Shown here one piece after another: positions 1 through 5,491 of a stretch of 5,758 nucleotides of DNA; the first letter of the stretch is position 1; the number at the start of each line of letters is the position of its first letter. A model generated the notes under the pieces. It was not told where the DNA came from and made no database searches. It saw only the letters and a program-made list of their open reading frames with translations. The stretch spans positions 1-5,758 of the forward strand of contig JAEZJH010000272.1 in the NCBI GenBank assembly GCA_023436385.1, in the 5' to 3' direction. The stretch is from Pseudomonadota bacterium (GTDB lineage: Bacteria; Myxococcota; Myxococcia; Myxococcales; Vulgatibacteraceae). The translations under genes were made by a program, and so were the position numbers.

Positions 1-9
1 GCACGTTGG

Positions 10-1473
10 TCAGCGCCCCTCGGCGACCCGGCCCTCGGCCGATCGATCGGCGGGGCCCGAGGTGGACGCGGAGGGTCCCGACGACGGCCCCGGCGTCACC
101 GCCGGCACCACCACCCGCGGCAGGAGCAGCGTGAACCGCGAGCCCTGGCCCGGCTCCGACCAGACCGCGATCTCGCCGCCGTGGGCCTCGACGTAGCTCC
201 GCACGATCGAGAGCCCGAGCCCGGCGCCGCCGAACTCCCGGGTGGTGCCGCCGTCCACCTGGTAGAAGGTCTCGAAGATCCGCGCCTGCTGCTCCGGGGG
301 GATGCCGATCCCGGTGTCCGCCACCTCGAGGACGAAGTACTGGTCGGGCCCGTCGAAGCGGCCGGTGGCGGTGGCCGGGATCCGGTCCGCGCGCCGGGCG
401 ACGACGCTGACCCGCCCTTCCGGACCGGTGAACTTCACCGCGTTGGCGAGGAGGTTCACCAGGCACTGCCGGAGCTTCTCCCGATCGAGCTCCGGCCGCC
501 CCAGCCCCTCGCCCACCGAGAGCGAGACCTCGAGGCCCTTCTTCAGCGCCTGGGGCCGCACGCAGGAGACCGCGTTCTCGAGGAGATCGTCGAGATCGAT
601 CGGCTCGGGGAAGAGCTTCAGCTTGCCGGCCTCGATGCGGGTGAGATCGAGGATCGAGGTGATCAGCCCGAGGAGGCTGACCCCCTTCTCCATGATCGTC
701 CGCACGTACTCGAGCTGCTCGGCGGTGAGGGAGCCGGCGAGGCCCTCGGCCAGCATCTCCGAGTAGCCGATGATCGAGGTGAGCGGCGTCCGCAGCTCGT
801 GGGAGACGGTGGCCAGGAAGTTCGACTTGAGCTGGTCGAGTTCCTGGAGCTTGCGGTTGGTCGCCTCGAGGCGGGCGTTCTTGTCGGTGAGCTCGCGATA
901 CGCCTCGCGGACCGAGGCGATGTGCAGGCGGCTGGTGACGTGGACCTTGTAGGCGCTGAAGACGAGGACGTCGACCACCTTGACGAAGTGCTCGAGGATC
1001 CGGCCGACCGTGGCGTCGGAGGTGCGGCGGATCCGGGCCATCAGCTCCCGGGCCCGACCGAAGTCGAGATTCCCGAGTTCGGTGAAGGTGGGCGGGAGCG
1101 CGGCGAGATCGTCGGGGACGTAGGGCCCGAACACCGCACGGCCGAGCGGCCGGTCGTCGTGCTGGAGCGGCAGGATCAGGTAGCGGGCACCGGTGAAGCA
1201 CTGCACCACCCGGGCGCCGGTGCTCTCGAGGGCCTCGCTCTTCACCCGGTGAACGGTGGCGGTGCAGCGACGCGCGCCCTCCGCGTCGGTGAAGACGTAG
1301 CCGCAGAAGTCGCCGGAGCCGACCTTGATGTCGACCAGCTTGTTGCCCCTGGCGTCGAAGACCTTGAGGCCGATCTTGTAGAGCTCGACGAAGGAACGGC
1401 AGACCTCGCCGAAGGAGCGGAGATCGAGCAGCTCGCCCAGCGGGAGCTGGGGCTCGAGGACGGGGTCGCTCAT
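10..1473 (-). CDS. Soluble PocR-domain sensor histidine kinase
   Basis: Predicted cytoplasmic sensor kinase of 487 residues that would autophosphorylate on histidine and pass the phosphate to a response regulator not present here. Residues about 13-125 resemble a PocR-type ligand-binding domain, with Cys57, Cys70 and Cys92 placed like the conserved cysteines of that family; PocR domains are predicted to sense small hydrocarbon derivatives. A helical segment to about 185 leads into a charged coiled-coil linker (about 186-215). The HisKA H-box is SHELRTP at 224-230 (His225). The ATPase domain carries the N-box around Asn344, G1 DTGIGIP at 386-392, an F-box at 400-407 and G2 GAGLGLS at 416-422. 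Residues from about 454 form a Pro/Ser/Ala/Gly/Arg-rich, probably disordered tail. No membrane segment or signal peptide is seen. The start is the ATG whose first bases overlap the stop of the upstream GTPase; the open frame runs further upstream, but only as out-of-frame GTPase sequence. The kinase core is certain; the PocR assignment is likely (about 0.65) and the ligand is unknown. Confidence 0.95.
   Translation of the reverse strand: MSDPVLEPQLPLGELLDLRSFGEVCRSFVELYKIGLKVFDARGNKLVDIKVGSGDFCGYVFTDAEGARRCTATVHRVKSEALESTGARVVQCFTGARYLILPLQHDDRPLGRAVFGPYVPDDLAALPPTFTELGNLDFGRARELMARIRRTSDATVGRILEHFVKVVDVLVFSAYKVHVTSRLHIASVREAYRELTDKNARLEATNRKLQELDQLKSNFLATVSHELRTPLTSIIGYSEMLAEGLAGSLTAEQLEYVRTIMEKGVSLLGLITSILDLTRIEAGKLKLFPEPIDLDDLLENAVSCVRPQALKKGLEVSLSVGEGLGRPELDREKLRQCLVNLLANAVKFTGPEGRVSVVARRADRIPATATGRFDGPDQYFVLEVADTGIGIPPEQQARIFETFYQVDGGTTREFGGAGLGLSIVRSYVEAHGGEIAVWSEPGQGSRFTLLLPRVVVPAVTPGPSSGPSASTSGPADRSAEGRVAEGR
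1470..1473 (-). promoter_or_regulatory. ATGA stop/start overlap coupling GTPase and kinase
   Basis: The TGA of the GTPase gene (1472-1470) and the ATG of the kinase gene (1473-1471) share bases in the sequence ATGA. No strong Shine-Dalgarno sequence precedes the kinase ATG (only a weak GGGATGGG about 7 bases upstream). Translation of the kinase therefore probably depends on ribosomes finishing the GTPase, which would keep the two products in linked amounts. Confidence 0.85.
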
Positions 1474-2165
1474 GGCGCGCCCATCCCGCCGGCGCCGGCC
1501 ATCCCGTTCCGGAGATCGAGGTGCTTGAAGAGCTGCCCGAGGAACTCCTCCTCGGAGAGCCCGAACTTGTTCTTCAGGTCGTACTGCCGATCGAGGTGGC
1601 GGTAGGTCAGCTCGAGGAGGCCGTAGAGCGTCTCCACCACGCCCTCGCCGCGGATCGCCACCGCCGGGTAGATCGGCTCCTTGCCCTTCTTGGCCAGTTC
1701 CTCCAGCTCCGGGAGGCTCCGGGCGTCGGGGAGATCGCGCTTGTTGAACTGGATCACCATCGGGCAGGTGTCGGGATCGATCCCGTTCTGCCGCATGTCC
1801 TCGAGCATGTTCCGCCACGCGTCGTTGTTCGCGGCGGTGAGGGAGCGCTGGGAGTCGGCGACGAAGACCACCGCGTCGGCGCCCTGGAGGACGAGCCGCC
1901 GGGTGGAGGCGTGCATCACCTGGCCCGGCACGGTGTAGAGCTTGAGCTTGACCCGCAGGCCGGAGCCGGAGCGGAAGGAGACCGGGAGGACGTCGAAGAA
2001 GAGCGTCCGATCGTCTTTCGTGTCGACGGTGAGCAGGCGGCCCCGGACCTCCGAGGCGACGCGATCGTGCAGCGCCTGGAGGTTGGTGGTCTTCCCGCTC
2101 AGCGCGGGGCCGTAGTAGACGACCTTGAGGGTCAGCTCGCGCTGCGCCTGGTTGATCTGGACCAT
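1470..2165 (-). CDS. MglA-family small Ras-like GTPase
   Basis: Small GTPase of 231 residues in the MglA family, whose founder controls motility polarity in Myxococcus xanthus; other members have varied or unknown roles. The P-loop is GPALSGKT at 19-26 (Lys25, Thr26). Switch I contains DDRTLFFD at 51-58, with Arg53 and Thr54 at the positions of the MglA intrinsic arginine finger and switch threonine. The third motif is TVPGQ at 78-82, with Thr78 replacing the Asp usual in Ras and Gln82 as the expected catalytic glutamine. NKRD at 141-144 gives guanine specificity. The end is a helical segment and a short Gly/Ala/Met tail. Ala21 stands where classical MglA has Gly21. The chosen ATG at 2165 fits family N-termini and has GAGGG just upstream; an in-frame ATG at 2222 would add 19 residues with no recognisable character. 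No MglB-type roadblock protein is encoded nearby. It lies 93 bases after lon and overlaps the kinase gene by 4 bases. It is a paralogue rather than demonstrably the motility MglA, so no symbol is given. Confidence 0.94.
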   Translation of the reverse strand: MVQINQAQRELTLKVVYYGPALSGKTTNLQALHDRVASEVRGRLLTVDTKDDRTLFFDVLPVSFRSGSGLRVKLKLYTVPGQVMHASTRRLVLQGADAVVFVADSQRSLTAANNDAWRNMLEDMRQNGIDPDTCPMVIQFNKRDLPDARSLPELEELAKKGKEPIYPAVAIRGEGVVETLYGLLELTYRHLDRQYDLKNKFGLSEEEFLGQLFKHLDLRNGMAGAGGMGAP

Positions 2166-2176
2166 CGGCCCTCGCC

Positions 2177-2190
2177 GGGGACCGGTCCCC
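2177..2190. promoter_or_regulatory. 14-bp perfect palindrome ahead of the GTPase start
   Basis: GGGGACCGGTCCCC is a perfect palindrome ending 11 bases before the GTPase ATG at 2165, directly upstream of its weak GAGGG ribosome site. It could be a repressor operator, or fold in RNA as a 5-bp stem with a CCGG loop next to the ribosome site. In such GC-rich DNA a palindrome of this length could also arise by chance. Confidence 0.3.
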
Positions 2191-2224
2191 CGCCCGGAAA
2201 TCGGCCCAATGCTAACACGCACCT

Positions 2225-2256
2225 CGGGGATGGCCCAACCGGCAGCGCCATCCCCG
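2225..2256 (-). other. Stem-loop just after lon
   Basis: CGGGGATGGC and GCCATCCCCG form a perfect 10-bp inverted repeat around a 12-base loop, starting two bases after the lon stop codon. On the minus strand no run of T follows, so it is not a canonical intrinsic terminator. It may stabilise the lon 3' end or attenuate read-through into the GTPase and kinase genes. A weak promoter-like pair (TTGGGC, 18 bases, TAGCAT) overlaps its left part on the minus strand, too poor to annotate separately. Confidence 0.5.
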
Positions 2257-2258
2257 GA

Positions 2259-4847
2259 TCATGGGACACGGGCACGCCGCTCGTGCTTCTTGGCGTCCTT
2301 CTTCCGGTCTTTCCGGTCGTCTCTCCGTTTCGCGTCCCGCTTCGCGTCCTTCGCCTTCCGCTCGGCCTCCGGCCGGCTCTTCCGCTTGGCCTCTTTCTCG
2401 TCCTTCTTTTCGGCCTTCTTCTTCGCCTCGCGCAGGGCGGAGTCCCGCGGCGCGAGGTGCCGGGGATAGGCGGCGCGGTTCGGCGCGACCGGTTTGCCGC
2501 CAGCCAGGGCCAGCGCCAGGACCTCGTCGAGCGTCTCCGCCGGGTGGACCTCGAGGCGCTTCCGCACCACCGCCGGCACCTCCGCCAGATCCCGCTCGTT
2601 CTCCTTGGGAATCACCACCTGTGCGAGGCCGTGCCGGTGGGCGGCGAGGAGCTTCTCCTTGAGCCCGCCGATGGCGAGGAGGCGGCCGCGGAGGGTGATC
2701 TCCCCGGTCATCGCCACGGTGCGCCGGACCGGGACTCCGGTGGCCACCGACACCAGCGCGGTGGCCATCGAGACGCCGGCGGAGGGCCCGTCCTTGGGGA
2801 TGGCGCCGGCGGGGACGTGGATGTGGATCTCCTTGTCCTCGAACCAGCCGTCGGGGACGCCCAGCTCCGGCCCGTGGGCGCGCACCCAGGAGAGCGCGGC
2901 GCGAGCCGACTCCTTCATCACCTCGCCCAGCTGGCCGGTGAGGATGAAGCCGCCCTTGCCCCTGGTGGCCACCGCCTCGATCCGCAGGACCTCGCCGCCG
3001 GCCTGGGTCCAGGCGAGACCGGTGACGGTGCCCACCTCGTCGGCGGAGAGCGCGCCCTCCTCGTGGAACCGCGCCGGGCCCAGCCAGCGCGAGAGGCTCT
3101 TCGCGGTGACGGTCGTCTTTCGGGTGCGGCCCTCGGCGACCTTCCGGGCCACCTTCCGGCAGACCGCGGCGACGGTCCGCTCGAGGTTCCGGAGCCCCGC
3201 CTCGCGGGTGTAGCCGCGGACCATCGCCTTGAGGGCGCGATCGGTCACCTCGCACAGCTCCGGCGAGAGGCCGTGCTCGCCGAGCTGCTTGGGGAGGAGG
3301 TGCCGCCGGCAGATGTGGAGCTTGTCGAGCTCCGTGTAGCCGGCGATGGAGATCACCTCCATGCGATCGCGGAGCGCCGCCGGGATGGTGTCGAGGACGT
3401 TGGCGGTGGCGATGAAGAGGACCTTCGAGAGGTCGAAGTCGACGTTGAGGTAGTGGTCGCGGAAGTGGGCGTTCTGCTCGGGATCGAGGACCTCGAGGAG
3501 CGCCGAGGAGGGATCGCCGCGGAAGTCGGCGCCCAGCTTGTCGATCTCGTCGAGGATGAACACCGGGTTGGCGGTGCCGGCGGTCTTCAGCCCTTGCACG
3601 ATCTTGCCGGGCATGGCGCCGACGTAGGTGCGGCGGTGGCCGCGGATCTCCGCCTCGTCGCGGACGCCGCCCAGGGAGACGCGCACGAAGGAGCGGCCCA
3701 TCGCCCGGGCGATCGAGCGGCCGAGGGAGGTCTTGCCGACGCCGGGAGGGCCCTGCAGACAGAGGATCGGGCCCTTCATGTCGCTCTTCAGCTTGCGGAC
3801 CCCGAGGAACTCGAGGAGCCGCTCCTTCACCTTGTCGAGGCCGTAGTGGTCCTCGTCGAGGATCGCCTTGGCGGCCTTCAGGTCGAGGACGTCGTCGCTG
3901 GTCTTCGACCAGGGGAGCTCCACCAGCCAGTCGAGGTAGGTGCGGATCACCGACGCCTCGGCGGAGTCGGAGTGCATCCCCTCGAGGCGCCGCAGCTGCC
4001 GGGTCGCCTCCTCGTGGGCCTCGGCGGGCATCGCCGCGGCCTCGATCTTCCTCCCCAGCTCCTCCAGCTCGGCGAGCTTGCCGTCGCCCTCCCCCAGCTC
4101 GCTCTGGATCTGCCGGAGCTGCTCCCGGAGCCAGTACTCGCGCTGGGTCTTGGTCAGCTCCTCCTTGGCCTGCGACTGGATCCGCTGCTGCATCTGCAGG
4201 ACCGCCACCTCCTTCTCGAGGTGGTCGTTGACGCTGCGGAGCCGCTCGATCGGATCCGGGGTCTCGAGGATCGCCTGGGCCTCGGGGACCTTGAGCCCCA
4301 GGTTCGAGGCGACCAGATCGGCGAGGCGCCCGGGGTCGGCGATCCCGCCGATCACCAGCATGATGTCGGCGGGGAGCTGCTTGCCGGTCTGGATCAGCCG
4401 CTCCAGGCTCTCCTTCACCGAGCGCATCAGCGCCTCGGTCTCGACGGTCAGCTCGCCGGCCGGCGTTTCGGCGACGCGGCCGATCCGCACCTGCATCGAC
4501 GGCTTGTCCCGGAGGAACTCGTGGGCGTGGGCCCGGAGCAGCCCCTGGACCAGGATCTTGATCCGGCCGTCGGGGAGCTTCCGCATCCGCATGATCATCC
4601 CGACGGTGCCGATCACGTGGACGTCGTCGCGGCCGGGGCTGTCGAGGGCGGAGTCGCGCTGGGCAGCGAGGAAGACCAGGCGGTCCTTGGCCAGCGCCTC
4701 GTCGATGGCGGCGATCGAGACGTCCCGCGACACGAAGAGCGGGACGATCATGTACGGGAAGACCACCAGGTCCCGGATCGGGAGGAGCGGCAGGACTTCG
4801 GGCAGGTCGAACGAGTCGTGCTCGTCGGGAGGCAGGGTGCCGGTCAT
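2259..4847 (-). CDS. lon: ATP-dependent Lon protease with basic C-terminal tail
   Basis: Complete Lon (endopeptidase La), a cytoplasmic ring-forming AAA+ serine protease that unfolds and degrades damaged and regulatory proteins. Numbering is from the ATG at 4847 (862 residues). The LON substrate-binding domain starts at LPLLPIRD (19-26) and runs to about 200, followed by a long coiled coil (about 200-290) including YWLREQLRQIQSEL. The AAA+ module has Walker A GPPGVGKT at 366-373, Walker B VFILDEID at 429-436, sensor-1 ATAN at 480-483 and the GYTREAGLRNLER segment at 545-557. The protease domain has Ser689 in KDGPSAG and Lys732 in GGLKEK, 43 residues apart as in E. coli Lon. The N-terminal motif VVFPYMIVPLFV is more like myxobacterial LonV than LonD. 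Residues from about 784 form an extra tail that most Lon proteins lack, very rich in Lys, Arg, Ala, Asp and Glu. The ATG has no clear ribosome site; an in-frame TTG at 4883, 12 codons upstream, has AGGG seven bases before it and is a real alternative start. Catalytic residues are all intact. Confidence 0.97.
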   Translation of the reverse strand: MTGTLPPDEHDSFDLPEVLPLLPIRDLVVFPYMIVPLFVSRDVSIAAIDEALAKDRLVFLAAQRDSALDSPGRDDVHVIGTVGMIMRMRKLPDGRIKILVQGLLRAHAHEFLRDKPSMQVRIGRVAETPAGELTVETEALMRSVKESLERLIQTGKQLPADIMLVIGGIADPGRLADLVASNLGLKVPEAQAILETPDPIERLRSVNDHLEKEVAVLQMQQRIQSQAKEELTKTQREYWLREQLRQIQSELGEGDGKLAELEELGRKIEAAAMPAEAHEEATRQLRRLEGMHSDSAEASVIRTYLDWLVELPWSKTSDDVLDLKAAKAILDEDHYGLDKVKERLLEFLGVRKLKSDMKGPILCLQGPPGVGKTSLGRSIARAMGRSFVRVSLGGVRDEAEIRGHRRTYVGAMPGKIVQGLKTAGTANPVFILDEIDKLGADFRGDPSSALLEVLDPEQNAHFRDHYLNVDFDLSKVLFIATANVLDTIPAALRDRMEVISIAGYTELDKLHICRRHLLPKQLGEHGLSPELCEVTDRALKAMVRGYTREAGLRNLERTVAAVCRKVARKVAEGRTRKTTVTAKSLSRWLGPARFHEEGALSADEVGTVTGLAWTQAGGEVLRIEAVATRGKGGFILTGQLGEVMKESARAALSWVRAHGPELGVPDGWFEDKEIHIHVPAGAIPKDGPSAGVSMATALVSVATGVPVRRTVAMTGEITLRGRLLAIGGLKEKLLAAHRHGLAQVVIPKENERDLAEVPAVVRKRLEVHPAETLDEVLALALAGGKPVAPNRAAYPRHLAPRDSALREAKKKAEKKDEKEAKRKSRPEAERKAKDAKRDAKRRDDRKDRKKDAKKHERRARVP
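2262..2438 (-). other. Low-complexity Lys/Arg-rich tail-coding segment of lon
   Basis: This segment encodes the last 59 residues of Lon (about 804-862). I count roughly 29 Lys/Arg against 14 Asp/Glu, with most of the rest Ala. Purines dominate the coding strand and short imperfect repeats such as GACGCGAAGCGGGACGCG are visible. Such DNA is prone to slippage, so tail length may vary among relatives. The protein tail should be disordered or a single charged helix. Confidence 0.8.
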
Positions 4848-4968
4848 TCGCCGAGGGTGGCGCGGGCCGGGGGGCCGGGTCAACCGGCGGCCCTGCGGAA
4901 CCTTCGGGATCCGGACGTCCTCCCGTGAGCCGATGGCGGGCGCTGCCGGGCACCCTCTCCCGAAGCGA
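4848..4968 (-). promoter_or_regulatory. Gap between the RHH gene and lon
   Basis: The 121 bases upstream of the lon ATG hold no gene. They contain CGGGA and TCCCG arms at 4905-4909 and 4921-4925 enclosing the palindrome GGACGTCC (4913-4920), and on the minus strand a TTGACC at 4883-4878 that resembles a -35 box but has no matching -10 box. A dedicated lon promoter here is possible but not shown by the sequence. No terminator follows the RHH gene, so read-through into lon is also possible. Confidence 0.35.
4891..4894 (-). promoter_or_regulatory. Possible ribosome site for an upstream TTG start of lon
   Basis: On the minus strand AGGG lies seven bases before an in-frame TTG at 4883. The nearer ATG at 4847 has only pyrimidine- and C-rich sequence ahead of it. 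If the TTG is used, Lon gains 12 residues rich in Pro and Arg and becomes 874 residues long. Confidence 0.3.
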
Positions 4969-5256
4969 CTACCCGACCTCTTTCATCCTGCCCGGCAGAG
5001 CAGCCTCGCCCGCGCCCGGAAGCTCCTTGGCGAGCTCGGCGCGCGCGGCCCCGACCAAGGCGGATCGCGCCCAGGCCGCGACGCTCGGGGCTCCCGTGGT
5101 GCGGCGGGCCGCGCGGTCGACGAGGGCGCGCTCCCCGTTCGTCAGCCGCAGGCTGAAGGGGGCGGTCTTCTCGTCGGGATCGGCCGGACGACGACCCCGG
5201 CGGCGCTCGCTCTCTCCCGCGACGTCACACTCTCGGCTTCGCCCTCGACGCTCCAT
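4969..5256 (-). CDS. Small ribbon-helix-helix type protein
   Basis: Predicted 95-residue protein. Residues about 33-75 fit a ribbon-helix-helix (CopG/Arc/DUF1778-like) fold: a short strand PFSLRLT (33-39), a first helix NGERALVDRAARRTT (40-54), a turn, and a second helix rich in Ala and Leu (about 58-75). This fold usually binds DNA as a dimer, in antitoxins, plasmid proteins and autoregulated repressors. The first 28 residues are a very Arg-rich, probably disordered arm (ERRRGRR), and the end is a short Ala/Gly tail. The ATG at 5256 is chosen because GGGAGGT lies six bases upstream; the frame stays open to 5715, but that extension is not protein-like and has lower G/C at third positions. G/C at third positions becomes very high from about residue 26, supporting real coding. 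No toxin, acetyltransferase or relaxase gene is adjacent, so it looks like an orphan. It lies 121 bases ahead of lon. The family call is from pattern only. Confidence 0.72.
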   Translation of the reverse strand: MERRGRSRECDVAGESERRRGRRPADPDEKTAPFSLRLTNGERALVDRAARRTTGAPSVAAWARSALVGAARAELAKELPGAGEAALPGRMKEVG

Positions 5257-5425
5257 GGCGGGACCTCCCGCCGGTAGGACGGATGCCGAGCCGAAAAGCG
5301 GACACGACCTTTCCGCGGGACTGCGAAAACGCCCGCGGCCGTTCCACATCGGAACACGGATCGCTCCCCGAGCCGCGAGCCGAATCCGCCCCGAGGAGAC
5401 GCCGGCCGGCGGGCCTCCGGAACAT
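5225..5425 (-). CDS. Possible 66-residue small ORF overlapping the RHH gene
   Basis: An ATG at 5425 follows AAGGAGG with a short three-base spacer. The frame encodes 66 Arg-, Ser- and Gly-rich residues and ends 32 bases inside the RHH gene in a different frame. The product resembles no family I know. G/C at third positions is about 75 percent, below the main genes. It might be a leader peptide whose translation opens the RHH ribosome-site hairpin, or it may be non-coding with a chance ribosome-site match. Confidence 0.2.
   Translation of the reverse strand: MFRRPAGRRLLGADSARGSGSDPCSDVERPRAFSQSRGKVVSAFRLGIRPTGGRSRHGASRAKPRV
5257..5272 (-). promoter_or_regulatory. Inverted repeat enclosing the RHH gene ribosome site
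   Basis: GGCGGGAGGTCCCGCC directly abuts the ATG at 5256. Its arms GGCGGGA and TCCCGCC are perfect complements around a GG centre, and the Shine-Dalgarno GGGAGGT (5269-5263) lies inside it. In RNA it could fold as a 6-bp GC stem with an AGGT loop that hides the ribosome site; in DNA it could be an operator for a dimeric regulator such as the RHH protein itself. Confidence 0.5.
5313..5338. repeat. 7-bp inverted repeat in the RHH gene leader
   Basis: CCGCGGG and CCCGCGG arms flank a 12-base spacer (5320-5331) about 57 bases upstream of the RHH start. No T-run follows on either strand, so it does not look like a terminator. It could be an operator or a leader hairpin. Confidence 0.4.
5341..5355. 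repeat. Short inverted repeat GTTCC-N5-GGAAC
   Basis: GTTCC (5341-5345) and GGAAC (5351-5355) are perfect 5-bp arms around ACATC, two bases from the previous inverted repeat. The spacing of one helical turn between arm centres would suit a dimeric DNA-binding protein, but short arms like this also occur by chance. Confidence 0.3.
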
Positions 5426-5459
5426 GGTCCTCCTTCGTCCGCCCGAGGAGCGCCCATGA

Positions 5460-5477
5460 ATTTTTGTATACACAAAT
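5460..5477. promoter_or_regulatory. AT-rich 18-bp dyad, candidate operator/promoter
   Basis: ATTTTTGTATACACAAAT is symmetric at eight of nine base pairs around a perfect TGTATACA core, in an AT-rich island (about 5457-5490) inside otherwise very GC-rich DNA. TATACA can be read as a weak -10 element on either strand, but I see no good -35 box at the right distance. It lies about 200 bases upstream of the RHH start and about 35 upstream of the small ORF start. The core resembles operators of some GntR-family regulators, which is only a resemblance. Confidence 0.4.
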
Positions 5478-5491
5478 GCAATGGTTTCTCG

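Noticed and set aside
1..9. Start of another gene beyond the kinase stop, with a GTG on the minus strand
   Set aside because: Only nine bases remain, too few to support a gene call.
1474..1818. 115-codon upstream extension of the histidine kinase frame
   Set aside because: It lies wholly inside the GTPase gene in another frame and is Arg/Pro/Gly-rich. The ATG overlapping the GTPase stop is the natural start.
2199..2222. In-frame ATG at 2222 as the GTPase start
   Set aside because: It would add 19 residues unlike MglA-family N-termini; the ATG at 2165 gives residue numbering that matches Arg53 and Gln82 of MglA.
1521..4928. Plus-strand open frame of about 1135 codons antisense to lon and the GTPase gene
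   Set aside because: It is a long open frame produced by high GC and strong codon bias in the real minus-strand genes. Its product is a low-complexity Leu/Gly/Asp/Glu/Val-rich sequence with no domain.
2212..4953. Minus-strand open frame of about 913 codons out of frame with lon
   Set aside because: The product is Arg/Pro/Gly-rich nonsense, whereas the overlapping frame encodes an intact Lon with all catalytic motifs.
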